Shown: positions 48,845-58,831 of the stretch, piece after piece
Layout: every line of letters begins with the position of its first letter
How positions within the stretch are numbered: position 1 is the first letter of the stretch
Assembly (NCBI RefSeq): GCF_017876315.1
Contig: NZ_JAGINU010000001.1
Span: forward strand, 7,130,001 to 7,194,000
Origin: Pseudonocardia parietis
GTDB lineage: Bacteria; Actinomycetota; Actinomycetes; Mycobacteriales; Pseudonocardiaceae
Length of the DNA stretch: 64,000 bases
Reading direction: 5' to 3'
Position numbers and translations under genes: made by a program
Notes under the pieces: model-generated
Seen by the model: only the letters and a program-made list of their open reading frames with translations
The model's database searches: none
Told to the model about the DNA's origin: nothing

Positions 48845-50218
48845 TCAGGTGCGTGCCTTGGCCGCCAGCTTCGCCTGGTGCTCGGCGAGGCCCGGGATCT
48901 GCCTGCCCTTGATCGACACGCCCTTCGTCTCGATGACGAAGTACAGCGCGATCATGCCGATCACACAGGCCCCCATCATGTAGTACGCGGGGAACAGCAC
49001 GTCCCCGGTCGCCTCGACGACCGCCTCGTTCACCAGCGGCGCGGTCCCGCCGAACGCGGCCGTGGCCACGTTGTAGGAGATCGCCATACCGGCGAACCGG
49101 ACGTGCGTCGGGAACATCGACGGGAACGTCGCCGAGATCGTGCCCAGCTGCAGCAGGTAGATCAGGCCGAGCACGGTGAATCCGAGGATCGCCCAGCCCA
49201 GGCCCTGCGCCATCAGCATGTACATCGGTATCGCCAGCACGAAGATACCGACCAGCGATATCCACCAGCACGGCTTGCGGCCGATCCGGTCGGACAGCGC
49301 GCCCGCGAACGGGACGAGCAACATCATGATCACCTGCCCGACGATGGCCAGGGTGTCGGCGGCCGACGACTCCATCCCGATCGTGGTGTTCAGGTAGGTC
49401 GGCATGTACGTCAGCAGCGTGTAGTTGATGACGTTCAGCGCGATCACCAGGCCGAACAGCGCCAGGATCGGCTGCCAGTAGCGGACGAGCAGGTCCCTCA
49501 GGGCCCCGGTCGCCGCCTGCTCGGACTCGCCGGAGGCCTCCAGCTCCCGGAAGACTGGGGTGTCCTCCAGCTTGGTCCGGATGTAGAGGCCGATCATCGC
49601 CATCGGCAGCGCGATCATGAACGGGATACGCCAGCCGTAGTCGAGCATGGCCTGCTCGCCGATCGCGGTCTCCAGGAGGAAGACCACCAGGACCGCCAGG
49701 GTGAAGCCGGCGAGGGTGCCGAACTCCAGGAAGCTGCCCCAGAAGCCGCGCTTCTTGTCCGGGGCGTACTCGGCCATGAAGGTCGCGGCGCCGCCGTACT
49801 CACCGCCGGTGGAGAAGCCCTGAATGATCCGGAGCAGGAACAGCAGCGCGGGAGCCGCCCAGCCGATCGTCTCGTAGGACGGGATCACGCCGATCAGGAA
49901 CGTGGCGACACCCATCAGGATGATCGTCATCGAGAGCACCCGCTGGCGCCCGATCCGGTCGCCCAGCGGCCCCCACACGAACCCGCCGAGCGGGCGCAGG
50001 ACGAAGGAGATCGCGAAACCGAGAAGCGTTCCCAGGTAGCCCAGCTCGCCGGGGAAGAACGCGTTCGTGAGCTCGACCGTCAGGTAGGCGTAGATGCCGT
50101 AGTCGAACCATTCAGTGGCATTACCGATCGCCGACGCGGCGACCGCTCTCCGCAGGACCGACGGTTCGACCTCGTCGTCCGCTCCCTGCTGGCCGGAACC
50201 GGCCGGGACCGATGTCAT
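48845..50218 (-). CDS. MHS-family (ProP/ShiA-like) MFS transporter
   Basis: A 457-residue symporter with about 12 membrane segments. The motif IGNATEWFDYGIYAYLTVEL marks the metabolite:proton symporter family, and RPLGGFVWGPLGDRIGRQRVL and GRKPCWWISLVG are the motif A loops. GFSTGGEYGGAATFMAEYAP is also family-typical. Substrates include proline/betaine, shikimate and dicarboxylates; here it is not known. The ATG at 50218 gives the usual N-terminus; a longer reading to 50242 exists. Confidence 0.87.
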   Translation of the reverse strand: MTSVPAGSGQQGADDEVEPSVLRRAVAASAIGNATEWFDYGIYAYLTVELTNAFFPGELGYLGTLLGFAISFVLRPLGGFVWGPLGDRIGRQRVLSMTIILMGVATFLIGVIPSYETIGWAAPALLFLLRIIQGFSTGGEYGGAATFMAEYAPDKKRGFWGSFLEFGTLAGFTLAVLVVFLLETAIGEQAMLDYGWRIPFMIALPMAMIGLYIRTKLEDTPVFRELEASGESEQAATGALRDLLVRYWQPILALFGLVIALNVINYTLLTYMPTYLNTTIGMESSAADTLAIVGQVIMMLLVPFAGALSDRIGRKPCWWISLVGIFVLAIPMYMLMAQGLGWAILGFTVLGLIYLLQLGTISATFPSMFPTHVRFAGMAISYNVATAAFGGTAPLVNEAVVEATGDVLFPAYYMMGACVIGMIALYFVIETKGVSIKGRQIPGLAEHQAKLAAKART

Positions 50219-50399
50219 TCGGCACACCCCCCATTCGCGCAATGCGACCGCGCAAGCGGTAACGCATTTTCGTTACACGATCGACATTTTCCCCACGCCA
50301 TTCCGATCAACGGAGCGTACAGAGCACCGCAGCCGACTGCTACCCCGCGCAACGGTCGGTTCCCGGTGCGCAGCACGGGCTCCGTGTAGCGTCGGCCGG

Positions 50400-51302
50400 G
50401 TGCTGGCGATCGAGGGGCTCGCCAAGCGGTTCGGCACCGCGACGGCCCTGGCCGGAGTGACCTTCCAGGTCCGGCCGGGTGAGGTGTTCGGCTTCGTCGG
50501 CGGCAACGGGGCAGGCAAGACGACGACGATGCGGATCGTCCTGGGCGTCCTGGACGCCGACGCCGGGACCGTCTCGTGGCGGGGTTCCCCGGTGGACGCC
50601 GAGATGCGCCGCCGGATCGGCTACCTGCCCGAGGAGCGCGGGCTCTACCCGAAGATGCGGGTCACCGAACAGCTGGTCTACCTGGCGCGGCTGCACGGGA
50701 TGTCCCGATCGGCCGCGAACCGGGCGGTGGACCACTGGACCGGGCGGGTCGGGCTCGCCGGGCGCCGGGGCGACGAGGTGCAGAAGCTCTCCCTGGGCAA
50801 CCAGCAGCGGGTCCAGCTCTGTGCTGCCCTGGCCCACGACCCGGACGTCCTCGTCCTCGACGAGCCGTTCTCCGGGCTGGACCCGACCGCGGTCGACACC
50901 ATGAGCGAGGTCCTGCGCGAGCGGGCCGCCGCCGGGATCCCGGTGATCTTCTCCTCGCACCAGCTGGAGCTGGTGGAGCGGCTGTGCGACCGGGTGGGGA
51001 TCATCTCGGCCGGCCGGATGGTCGCCGTCGGGACGGTCGAGGAGCTCCGGGCCGGGTCCGCGGAGCGCTACGACGTCACCGGACCGCCGACCGGCTGGGC
51101 CGACGGGCTGCCGGGGGTCCGGGTGCTGGCCACCGACGGCGGGTGGACCCGGGTGGAGCTCGACCCCGGTACCGACGACCAGAAGCTGCTGGCCGCCGCT
51201 CTGGCGGCCGGGCCGGTGTACGCCTTCGGACCGCACCGGCCCCCGCTGACCGAGCTGTACCGCGACGCCGTCGCCGACCGTCCCACCGAGGTGACGCCGT
51301 GA
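50400..51302 (+). CDS. ABC transporter ATP-binding protein (NatA-like)
   Basis: A 300-residue ATPase. It has Walker A FVGGNGAGKTTTM, signature KLSLGNQQRVQL (degenerate LSGGQ), Walker B VLVLDEPFSGLD, and switch His IFSSHQLELVE. The C-terminal 80 residues (AERYDVTGPPTGWADG and following) match the NatA-type extension. It starts with a GTG at 50400. Its stop overlaps the permease gene start (GTGA), so the pair forms one exporter, possibly of sodium or a drug. Confidence 0.87.
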   Translation: MLAIEGLAKRFGTATALAGVTFQVRPGEVFGFVGGNGAGKTTTMRIVLGVLDADAGTVSWRGSPVDAEMRRRIGYLPEERGLYPKMRVTEQLVYLARLHGMSRSAANRAVDHWTGRVGLAGRRGDEVQKLSLGNQQRVQLCAALAHDPDVLVLDEPFSGLDPTAVDTMSEVLRERAAAGIPVIFSSHQLELVERLCDRVGIISAGRMVAVGTVEELRAGSAERYDVTGPPTGWADGLPGVRVLATDGGWTRVELDPGTDDQKLLAAALAAGPVYAFGPHRPPLTELYRDAVADRPTEVTP

Positions 51303-52486
51303 AGCGGGCGGCCACCACGATCGCACTGGTCGCCCGGCGCGAGGTGACCACCCAGATCCGCTCACGGACCTTCCTCATCGGGCTGCTCCTGATGCTGGTC
51401 GTCTTCGGCGGGTACGGCGCGGTGTTCGCGTTCGTGGGGGCGCAGACCTCGGAGTCCTCGCTCGTGCTGGACGGGCAGGCCCGCGAGCTGCGCCCGGCGC
51501 TGCAGTCCGCCGCCGACCGCCGCGGCACCGAGCTGACGCTCACCGAGGCCGGCAACCGGGCCACCGCGGAGTCGATGGTCCGCGCCGGCGAGGCGGACGC
51601 GCTGCTCACCGGCGGACCCGGCACCTTCCAGCTGATCGGGCGCGACGACGTCGGCGCCGGGCTGCGTTCGCTGGTGACCGAGGTCGTCGAGCAACAGGCG
51701 GTGACCGACGCCCTGACCGCGGCCGGTGCCGACCCCGGGCAGGTCAGTGCCCTGTCGGGGGTGGGGATCCGCACCCTCGAACCGGCCGACCCGGAACGCG
51801 GGCAACGGGTCGCGCTCGCCCTGGCGGTGACGTTCCTGCTGTTCTTCTCGGTCACCGCCTACGGCGCCGCCGTCGCCCAGGGCGTGGTCGAGGAGAAGTC
51901 CGGCCGGGTCGTCGAGCTGCTGTTGTCCACGATCCCGGCGACCCAGCTGCTGGCGGGCAAGATCCTGGGTCTGGGGCTGGTCGGGCTGCTGCAGCTGCTG
52001 ATCCTCGGCGGGGTGGGGACGGTGGTCGCGCTGGCCACCGGGCTGCTCGCCGTGCCCGCGGTGCTGCTGGGCACGCTGGCCTCGGCGGTCGTCTGGTACC
52101 TGGTCGGGTTCTTCCTCTTCGCGACGCTCTACGCCGCGGCCGGTGCGCTGGTGTCCCGGCAGGAGGAGCTGCAGTCGGTGACCGCGCCGGTCGCGGTCCC
52201 GCTGCTCGTACCGTTCCTGCTGGCCGTCGCGATCCTGCCGACCGATCCGCGCAACACCGTGACCACGGTGCTGTCGTTCGTGCCGTTCCTCTCCCAGACG
52301 CTGATGCCGGCCCGGGTCGCACTCGGCGTCGCGGCCTGGTGGGAGGTGCTGATCGCGCTGGCCCTGGCGCTCGCCGCGCTGGCGGGCATGGTCCTGTTCG
52401 CGGCGCGGGTCTACCGGAACTCGGTGCTGCGGACCGGGGCCCGGGTGAGCTGGCGCGAGGCGCTCAGGGGCGACGGGCGCGCTTGA
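51299..52486 (+). CDS. ABC-2 type permease (NatB-like)
   Basis: A 395-residue membrane protein. An N-terminal helix (FLIGLLLMLVVFGGYGAVFAF) is followed by a large extracellular domain (about residues 45-170) and then about five further segments. The sequence VVEEKSGRVVELLLSTIPATQLLAGKILGLG is the characteristic ABC-2/NatB element. It is coupled to the ATPase gene at its GTG start. Its end overlaps the convergent photolyase gene by 23 bp. Confidence 0.87.
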   Translation: MKRAATTIALVARREVTTQIRSRTFLIGLLLMLVVFGGYGAVFAFVGAQTSESSLVLDGQARELRPALQSAADRRGTELTLTEAGNRATAESMVRAGEADALLTGGPGTFQLIGRDDVGAGLRSLVTEVVEQQAVTDALTAAGADPGQVSALSGVGIRTLEPADPERGQRVALALAVTFLLFFSVTAYGAAVAQGVVEEKSGRVVELLLSTIPATQLLAGKILGLGLVGLLQLLILGGVGTVVALATGLLAVPAVLLGTLASAVVWYLVGFFLFATLYAAAGALVSRQEELQSVTAPVAVPLLVPFLLAVAILPTDPRNTVTTVLSFVPFLSQTLMPARVALGVAAWWEVLIALALALAALAGMVLFAARVYRNSVLRTGARVSWREALRGDGRA

Positions 52487-53882
52487 CGGCGTCGTAGCGG
52501 TCCAGCGCCTCCTGCCGCTCGGTCCTGTGGTCCACCATCGGCTCCGGGTAGCCCTGCGGGATCCCGTCGCGCAGCTTCCACGGCTGGTGCACGGCCTTGC
52601 CCGGCACCCCGGCGAGCTCGGGCACCCAGCGCCGCACGTAGTCGCCGCCAGGGTCGAACCGCTCCCCCTGGGTGATCGGGTTGAAGATCCGGAAGTACGG
52701 CGACGCGTCGGTGCCGGAGCCGGCCGTCCACTGCCAGCCGTGCTGGTTGGAGGCCAGGTCGCCGTCCACCAGCAGCTCCATGAAGTGCCGCGCACCCCAC
52801 CACCACGGCAGGTGCAGGTCCTTGACCAGGAACGACGCGACGACCATCCGCAGCCGGTTGTGCATCCAGGCCTCGGCGCGCAGCTGGCGCATGCCGGCGT
52901 CGACGATCGGGAAGCCGGTGCGCCCCTGCTTCCAGCGGTCCAGGTCGGCGTAGGCGTCGTCGCCGGTGCGCAGCGGGAGGTGGTCGAAGGCCGTGTCGTA
53001 GTTCTCCCGGGCCGAGTCCGGGCGCCGGTACAGGACGTCGGCGTAGAACTCCCGCCAGGCGATCTCGGTGCGGTAGGCCTTGGTCGAGTCCTTGGTCGAG
53101 TCCTTGGTCGAGTCACAGTGGCGCCGGGCGATGTCGGCGAGGACGGTGCGCGGGTGGATGCAGCCGTACTTGAGGTATGGCGACATCCCCGAGGTGCCGA
53201 GCTTCGCGGGCATGTCGCGGTTCGACCCGTACTCCATGACGCCCTCGTCGAGGAAGTCCTTCCAGCGGCGCAGCGCCGCCTTCTCCCCCGCCTCGGGAAG
53301 CTCGGCCTCGACTTCCTCGTCGTCGGGGATCGGTACCGCGCGGGGGCCGCCGTCCTTCGTGGAAGGGTCGATCCAGCTGCAGGTCGACGCGGACGTCCCG
53401 GCCGGGGCCCGCCACCCGTGGTCGGCCCAGGCCCGGCTGAACGGGGTGAACACCCGGAACGGGCCGCCCTCGCCCTTCTCGACCCGGCCGGGGGCGACGG
53501 CGTACGGCGAGCCGGTCCGGATCAGCTCCGCTCCGGTCGCGGCGAGTCCGGTCGCCACGTTCTCGTCGCGCCGCGATCCGTACGGACCGAAGTCGGCCGC
53601 CACGTGCACGGTCCGTGCGCCGACGGCCGTCGCCACCCGTGGCACGACGTCCACCGGGTCGCCCCGCACGACCAGCAACCTTCCGTCGAGCGCCGAGTCG
53701 AGCTCACGCAGGCAGCCGTGGAGGAAGGTCTTCCGGGCAGCGCCGGCGGGACCGAGCAGGTGCGGGTCCAGCACGAACAGCGCCAGGGCCCGGTCCGCGG
53801 CGTCGGCCGCGGCGAGGAAGGTGGGCTGGTCCGCGACCCGCAGGTCGCGCCGGAACCAGACGACGGCGGTGCTCGGACTCAT
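52464..53882 (-). CDS. phr: Deoxyribodipyrimidine photolyase (class I, cryptochrome/photolyase family)
   Basis: A 472-residue flavoprotein that uses blue light to split UV pyrimidine dimers. The N-terminal antenna domain starts VVWFRRDLRVADQPTFLAAA. The FAD domain has WREFYADVLYRRPD, TGFPIVDAGMRQLRAEAWMHNRLRM, LHLPWWWGARHFMELLVDGDLASNQHGWQW and SPYFRIFNPITQGERFDP. Just before WREFYADV, three tandem copies of DSTK (a 12-bp repeat) are inserted in the linker. It is a single gene, convergent with the ABC permease gene. Confidence 0.92.
   Translation of the reverse strand: MSPSTAVVWFRRDLRVADQPTFLAAADAADRALALFVLDPHLLGPAGAARKTFLHGCLRELDSALDGRLLVVRGDPVDVVPRVATAVGARTVHVAADFGPYGSRRDENVATGLAATGAELIRTGSPYAVAPGRVEKGEGGPFRVFTPFSRAWADHGWRAPAGTSASTCSWIDPSTKDGGPRAVPIPDDEEVEAELPEAGEKAALRRWKDFLDEGVMEYGSNRDMPAKLGTSGMSPYLKYGCIHPRTVLADIARRHCDSTKDSTKDSTKAYRTEIAWREFYADVLYRRPDSARENYDTAFDHLPLRTGDDAYADLDRWKQGRTGFPIVDAGMRQLRAEAWMHNRLRMVVASFLVKDLHLPWWWGARHFMELLVDGDLASNQHGWQWTAGSGTDASPYFRIFNPITQGERFDPGGDYVRRWVPELAGVPGKAVHQPWKLRDGIPQGYPEPMVDHRTERQEALDRYDAVKRARRP
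53079..53114 (-). repeat. 12-bp triplet repeat in the photolyase gene (DSTK x3)
   Basis: Three perfect tandem copies of CTTGGTCGAGTC on the top strand, encoding DSTKDSTKDSTK in the linker between the antenna and FAD domains. The frame is kept. It is probably a recent slippage expansion, and its length may vary between strains. Confidence 0.9.
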
Positions 53883-53940
53883 GTCGCCCGACGCTAACGA
53901 CGCACTGCACCATCCGCTCGCCGGCTACGTCCGGACGACG

Positions 53941-53968
53941 GACGGCCCCGCCTTCCGGCGGGGCCGTC
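53941..53968 (-). terminator. Terminator of the citrate synthase gene
   Basis: GACGGCCCCGCC (53941-53952) and GGCGGGGCCGTC (53957-53968) are perfect 12-bp arms with a TTCC tetraloop, 22 bp past the gltA stop on the minus strand. Confidence 0.85.
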
Positions 53969-53990
53969 GGCGTGCGCGGCTACGCGGCGC

Positions 53991-55301
<1,311 letters not shown>

Positions 55302-55390
55302 GTGGAGGTTCCCTCTCACAGCTGGAATCAATCGGGTCTCGGGCACACGCTAGCCCGCCGGATCCGATCCGCAGAACGCGGCGACGAGAG

Positions 55391-56803
55391 TCACCCCGGC
55401 GGATGCCCCGCGACCGGCGCCCGGTACCGCAGGAACTCCGGGAACCGCCAGATGACGATCAGCGTGCCGGCGATCACGGCCAGTCCGCCGAGTGTGGTGG
55501 TGAGCCCCGGTCCGATCAACTCGGCCGACGGTCCGTGCCACATGTCGGCGAGCCGCGGGCCACCGGCGACGACGACGATGAACACGCCCTGCATCCGGCC
55601 GCGCATCTCGTCGGTGGCCACCGTCTGCAGCATCGACGACCGGTACACCGAGCTGACCAGGTCGCCTGCGCCGGCGACGGCCAGCGCCAGTACCGCGAGG
55701 AACAGCGAGCCGGTGAGCCCGAATACAGCGATGCCGCCGCCCCACACGCAGATGGCGGCGACGACGGCGACGCCCTGGCGTTGCACCTTCTGCAGCCAGC
55801 CCGACAGCACCCCGCCGGCGACCATGCCCAGCGGGATCGCCGCGAACAGCAGACCCTGCTCGATGCCTCCCGCCGCCGATCCGCCGAACGTCGTGGCAGC
55901 CATCTCCGGGAACACCACCCGCGGCATCCCGAAGCCCATCGCGATCACGTCGACCAGGAACGAGACCAGCAGGATGCGGTGCATGCCGATGTAGCGGAAG
56001 CCGTCGACCACGGCCCGCAGACCGACCTTCTGCTTGCCGCCGTCGCCGGTCCGGGCGGAGCTGGGCAACGACGGCAGCCGCCACGTCGCCCACAGCGTCG
56101 CGAGCAGCGCGATCGCGTCCAGCAGGTAGAGCGTGGACAGGCCGATGAGCGGGATCAGTCCTCCCGCGAGCAGCGGCCCGAGCACCGCCCCGACCTGCAC
56201 GACGGTCATGTTCAGCGCGTTCGCCGCCGGCAACTGCTCGGCGGGGATCAGCCGTGGGATGATGGCGCTGCGGGTCGGCTGGTTCATCGCGAGCATCGCC
56301 GACTGGAACGCGAACAACACCAGGATGAACCAGACGTTGCCGGCGCCGGTCGCCGACACCACCCACAGCGCCAGCGAGGTCAGCGCGATGCCGGACCCGG
56401 TGAACAGCAGCATCACCCGGCGGTCGACGGCGTCGGCGATCGCGCCGCCCCACAACCCGAACACCACGAGCGGGACCAGGCCGAACAGCCCGGTCAGGCC
56501 GACGTACGCCGAGGACCCGGTGAGCTGGTAGATCTGGATCGGGACCGCGACGACCGAGAGCTGGGCCCCGATCACGGTGACGATCCCGGCCGTCCACAAC
56601 CGCCGGTAGGCGGGCGTGCGCAGCGGGGTCGTGTCGGCGAACGCCGACCGGAACAGACCGGTCACCCGGGATGTCGCCGACCGGGTCCGCGCGGTCGGGG
56701 CGCCGGCGGTGCTCTCGTCGGGGACCGGTCGTGTCGGCGACTCCCGGTCCGGGCCCGGCACGGGCTGCGTCGGCCCGTCACCAGGATCGTTGCGCGTGCT
56801 CAC
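55391..56803 (-). CDS. MFS transporter (enterobactin exporter-like)
   Basis: A 470-residue protein with a 60-residue hydrophilic, Pro/Arg-rich N-terminal tail and then 12 membrane segments. RLWTAGIVTVIGAQLSVVAVPIQIYQLTGSSAYVG and WGGAIADAVDRRVMLLFTGSG are the MFS_3/EntS-like opening and motif A. DEMRGRMQGVFIVVVAGGPRLADMW is another group-typical segment. It probably exports a siderophore or drug; the substrate is unknown. Convergent with nothing close; the next gene on the same strand is pdxH upstream. Confidence 0.85.
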   Translation of the reverse strand: MSTRNDPGDGPTQPVPGPDRESPTRPVPDESTAGAPTARTRSATSRVTGLFRSAFADTTPLRTPAYRRLWTAGIVTVIGAQLSVVAVPIQIYQLTGSSAYVGLTGLFGLVPLVVFGLWGGAIADAVDRRVMLLFTGSGIALTSLALWVVSATGAGNVWFILVLFAFQSAMLAMNQPTRSAIIPRLIPAEQLPAANALNMTVVQVGAVLGPLLAGGLIPLIGLSTLYLLDAIALLATLWATWRLPSLPSSARTGDGGKQKVGLRAVVDGFRYIGMHRILLVSFLVDVIAMGFGMPRVVFPEMAATTFGGSAAGGIEQGLLFAAIPLGMVAGGVLSGWLQKVQRQGVAVVAAICVWGGGIAVFGLTGSLFLAVLALAVAGAGDLVSSVYRSSMLQTVATDEMRGRMQGVFIVVVAGGPRLADMWHGPSAELIGPGLTTTLGGLAVIAGTLIVIWRFPEFLRYRAPVAGHPPG

Positions 56804-56851
56804 GGGGCCAGGTGTACACGGCGGGACGGTCCTGTCGCCTCGGGGTTCCCC

Positions 56852-57505
56852 CTACGGGGCCAGGCGGCGCACCGACCAGTTGTCGTCGCGGCCGGCGTCG
56901 AACCGCAGCCGGTCGTGCATCCGGTCCTCCCGGCCCTGCCAGAACTCGACCTGCCACGGCACGACCCGCCAGCCGCCCCAGTGCGGCGGCCGGGGGATCT
57001 CATCGACGCCGTCGAACCGGCTCGCGATGCCGGCCAGTGCCTGGTCGAGGACGTTGCGCCCGGCCACGACCGTCGACTGGGCGGACGCCCACGCCCCGAG
57101 CTGGGCGCCGCGCGGCCGCAGCGACCAGTAGGCGTCGGACTGGGCGTCGGAGCAGCGCTCCACCCGGCCGGACAGCTGGACCTGGCGGTGCAGGTCGTAC
57201 CAGGGGAAGGTCGCCGCGGCGACCCGCGTGCGGTTCAGGTCGTGGCTCTTGGACGACGTGTAGTTGGTGTAGAAGACCAGCCCGCCCGCGTCCAGGCCCT
57301 TGCAGAGCACCGTGCGCGACGACGGCGCGCCGTCGGGGTCGGCGGTGGCCAGCACCATCGCGTTCGGCTCGGCGAGACCGGCCTCGCGGGCCTCCTCGAG
57401 CCACCTGGCGAGTTGCTCGTGCCAGCTCGGGGCGAGGTCCTCGACATCGAACGGCCGACTCGTGTAGTCGGTCCGCATCCTCGCCAGTGCCGGCGCGTCG
57501 GTCAT
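56852..57505 (-). CDS. pdxH: Pyridoxamine 5'-phosphate oxidase
   Basis: A 217-residue FMN enzyme of the pdxH type, which oxidises pyridoxine or pyridoxamine phosphate to pyridoxal phosphate. The signature elements are EPNAMVLATADPDGAPSSRTVLCKGLDAGGLVFYTNYTSSKSHDL (FMN binding), FPWYDLHRQVQLSGRVERC, and the C-terminal VEFWQGREDRMHDRLRF with the essential Arg and His. ATG 57505 is the start. The longer frame upstream on this strand is antisense to citrate synthase. Confidence 0.93.
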   Translation of the reverse strand: MTDAPALARMRTDYTSRPFDVEDLAPSWHEQLARWLEEAREAGLAEPNAMVLATADPDGAPSSRTVLCKGLDAGGLVFYTNYTSSKSHDLNRTRVAAATFPWYDLHRQVQLSGRVERCSDAQSDAYWSLRPRGAQLGAWASAQSTVVAGRNVLDQALAGIASRFDGVDEIPRPPHWGGWRVVPWQVEFWQGREDRMHDRLRFDAGRDDNWSVRRLAP

Positions 57506-57694
57506 GGTTCCCCTTCCGAGCTGGGTATTGCCCCGCCCGACCGTATGCGGCACCCCGTCGGACGTACACCCGCCGAACGGTCGGCGTGGCCCGCCCGGTC
57601 CCGGGGCCCGTGACCGATCACACCGGCCGGGCTCGTTGCCCGGTGCGGCCGCCGGGAGCAGGGTGACCTGCGATACCGAGCCGAAGGAGACGCG

Positions 57695-58831
57695 GTGACC
57701 GAATCCCTCGCCCACGAGATCCCTCCGCCCCCGCCGGGCTTCAAGTCCGGACTGGAGGGTCACGTCGCGTTCCGCACCGAGATCGCCGAGCCGGACAAGG
57801 ACGGCGGCGCGCTGCGCTACCGCGGTGTCGACATCTCCGATCTCGCCGGCACGGTCACCTTCGGCGACGTCTGGGCGCTGCTGGTGGACGGCCGGTTCGG
57901 GCAGGGCCTGCCGCCTGCCGAGCCGTTCCCGATCCCGGTGCACACCGGGGACGTCCGGGTCGACGTGCAGGCCGCGCTCGCCATGCTGGCGCCCTACTGG
58001 GGCTATCGCCCGCTGCTCGACATCGACGAGGCCGAGGCCCGCGACAACCTCGCCCGCGCGTCGGTGATGGCGCTGTCCTACGTGGCGCAGTCCGCCCGCG
58101 GCATCGGCGTCCCGGCCGTGCCGCAGTCCCGGATCGACGAGTCCGCGACGATCACCGAGCGGTTCATGACCCGCTGGCGCGGTGAGCCGGACCCGCGCCA
58201 CGTCGCCGCCGTCGACGCCTACTGGGTCTCCGCCGCCGAGCACGGTATGAACGCCTCCACCTTCACCGCCCGGGTCATCGCCTCCACCGGGGCGGACGCC
58301 GCCGCGTCGCTGTCCGGTGCGATCGGCGCCATGTCCGGCCCGCTGCACGGCGGTGCCCCGGCCCGGGTGCTGCCGATGATCGACGAGGTCGAGCGGACCG
58401 GGGACGCCGAGGCGCTGGTGAAGGGCATCCTGGACCGCAAGGAGAAGCTGATGGGCTTCGGCCACCGGGTGTACCGGGCCGAGGACCCGCGGGCCCGCGT
58501 GCTGCGCGACACCTGCCGTGCGCTGAACGCGCCGCGTTTCGAGGTCGCCGCCGAGCTGGAGCAGGCGGCGCTGACGGTCCTGCGGGAGCGCCGTCCGGAC
58601 CGCCCGATCGAGACGAACGTCGAGTTCTGGGCCGCGGTCGTCCTCGACTTCGCCGAGGTGCCGCCGCACATGATGCCCGCGATGTTCACCTCGGCCCGGA
58701 CCGCGGGCTGGTCGGCGCACGTGCTGGAGCAGAAGCGGGAGGGCAAGCTCGTGCGCCCGTCCGCGCAGTACATCGGGCCGGGCCCGCGCCGCCCCGAGGA
58801 CGTCGAGGGCTGGGCCACGGTCACGAGCTGA
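57695..58831 (+). CDS. Second citrate synthase (CitA-like)
   Basis: A 378-residue short-type citrate synthase. The motifs are GGALRYRGVDISDLAG in the small domain, the His in SGPLHGGAPARVLPMI, GFGHRVYRAEDPRAR, and NVEFWAAVVLDFAEVP with the catalytic Asp. This short actinobacterial type often works as a citrate or methylcitrate synthase beside gltA. The GTG at 57695 has AAGGAG upstream. It lies divergent from pdxH, a neighbourhood found in related genomes; its metabolic role is not settled. Confidence 0.92.
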   Translation: MTESLAHEIPPPPPGFKSGLEGHVAFRTEIAEPDKDGGALRYRGVDISDLAGTVTFGDVWALLVDGRFGQGLPPAEPFPIPVHTGDVRVDVQAALAMLAPYWGYRPLLDIDEAEARDNLARASVMALSYVAQSARGIGVPAVPQSRIDESATITERFMTRWRGEPDPRHVAAVDAYWVSAAEHGMNASTFTARVIASTGADAAASLSGAIGAMSGPLHGGAPARVLPMIDEVERTGDAEALVKGILDRKEKLMGFGHRVYRAEDPRARVLRDTCRALNAPRFEVAAELEQAALTVLRERRPDRPIETNVEFWAAVVLDFAEVPPHMMPAMFTSARTAGWSAHVLEQKREGKLVRPSAQYIGPGPRRPEDVEGWATVTS

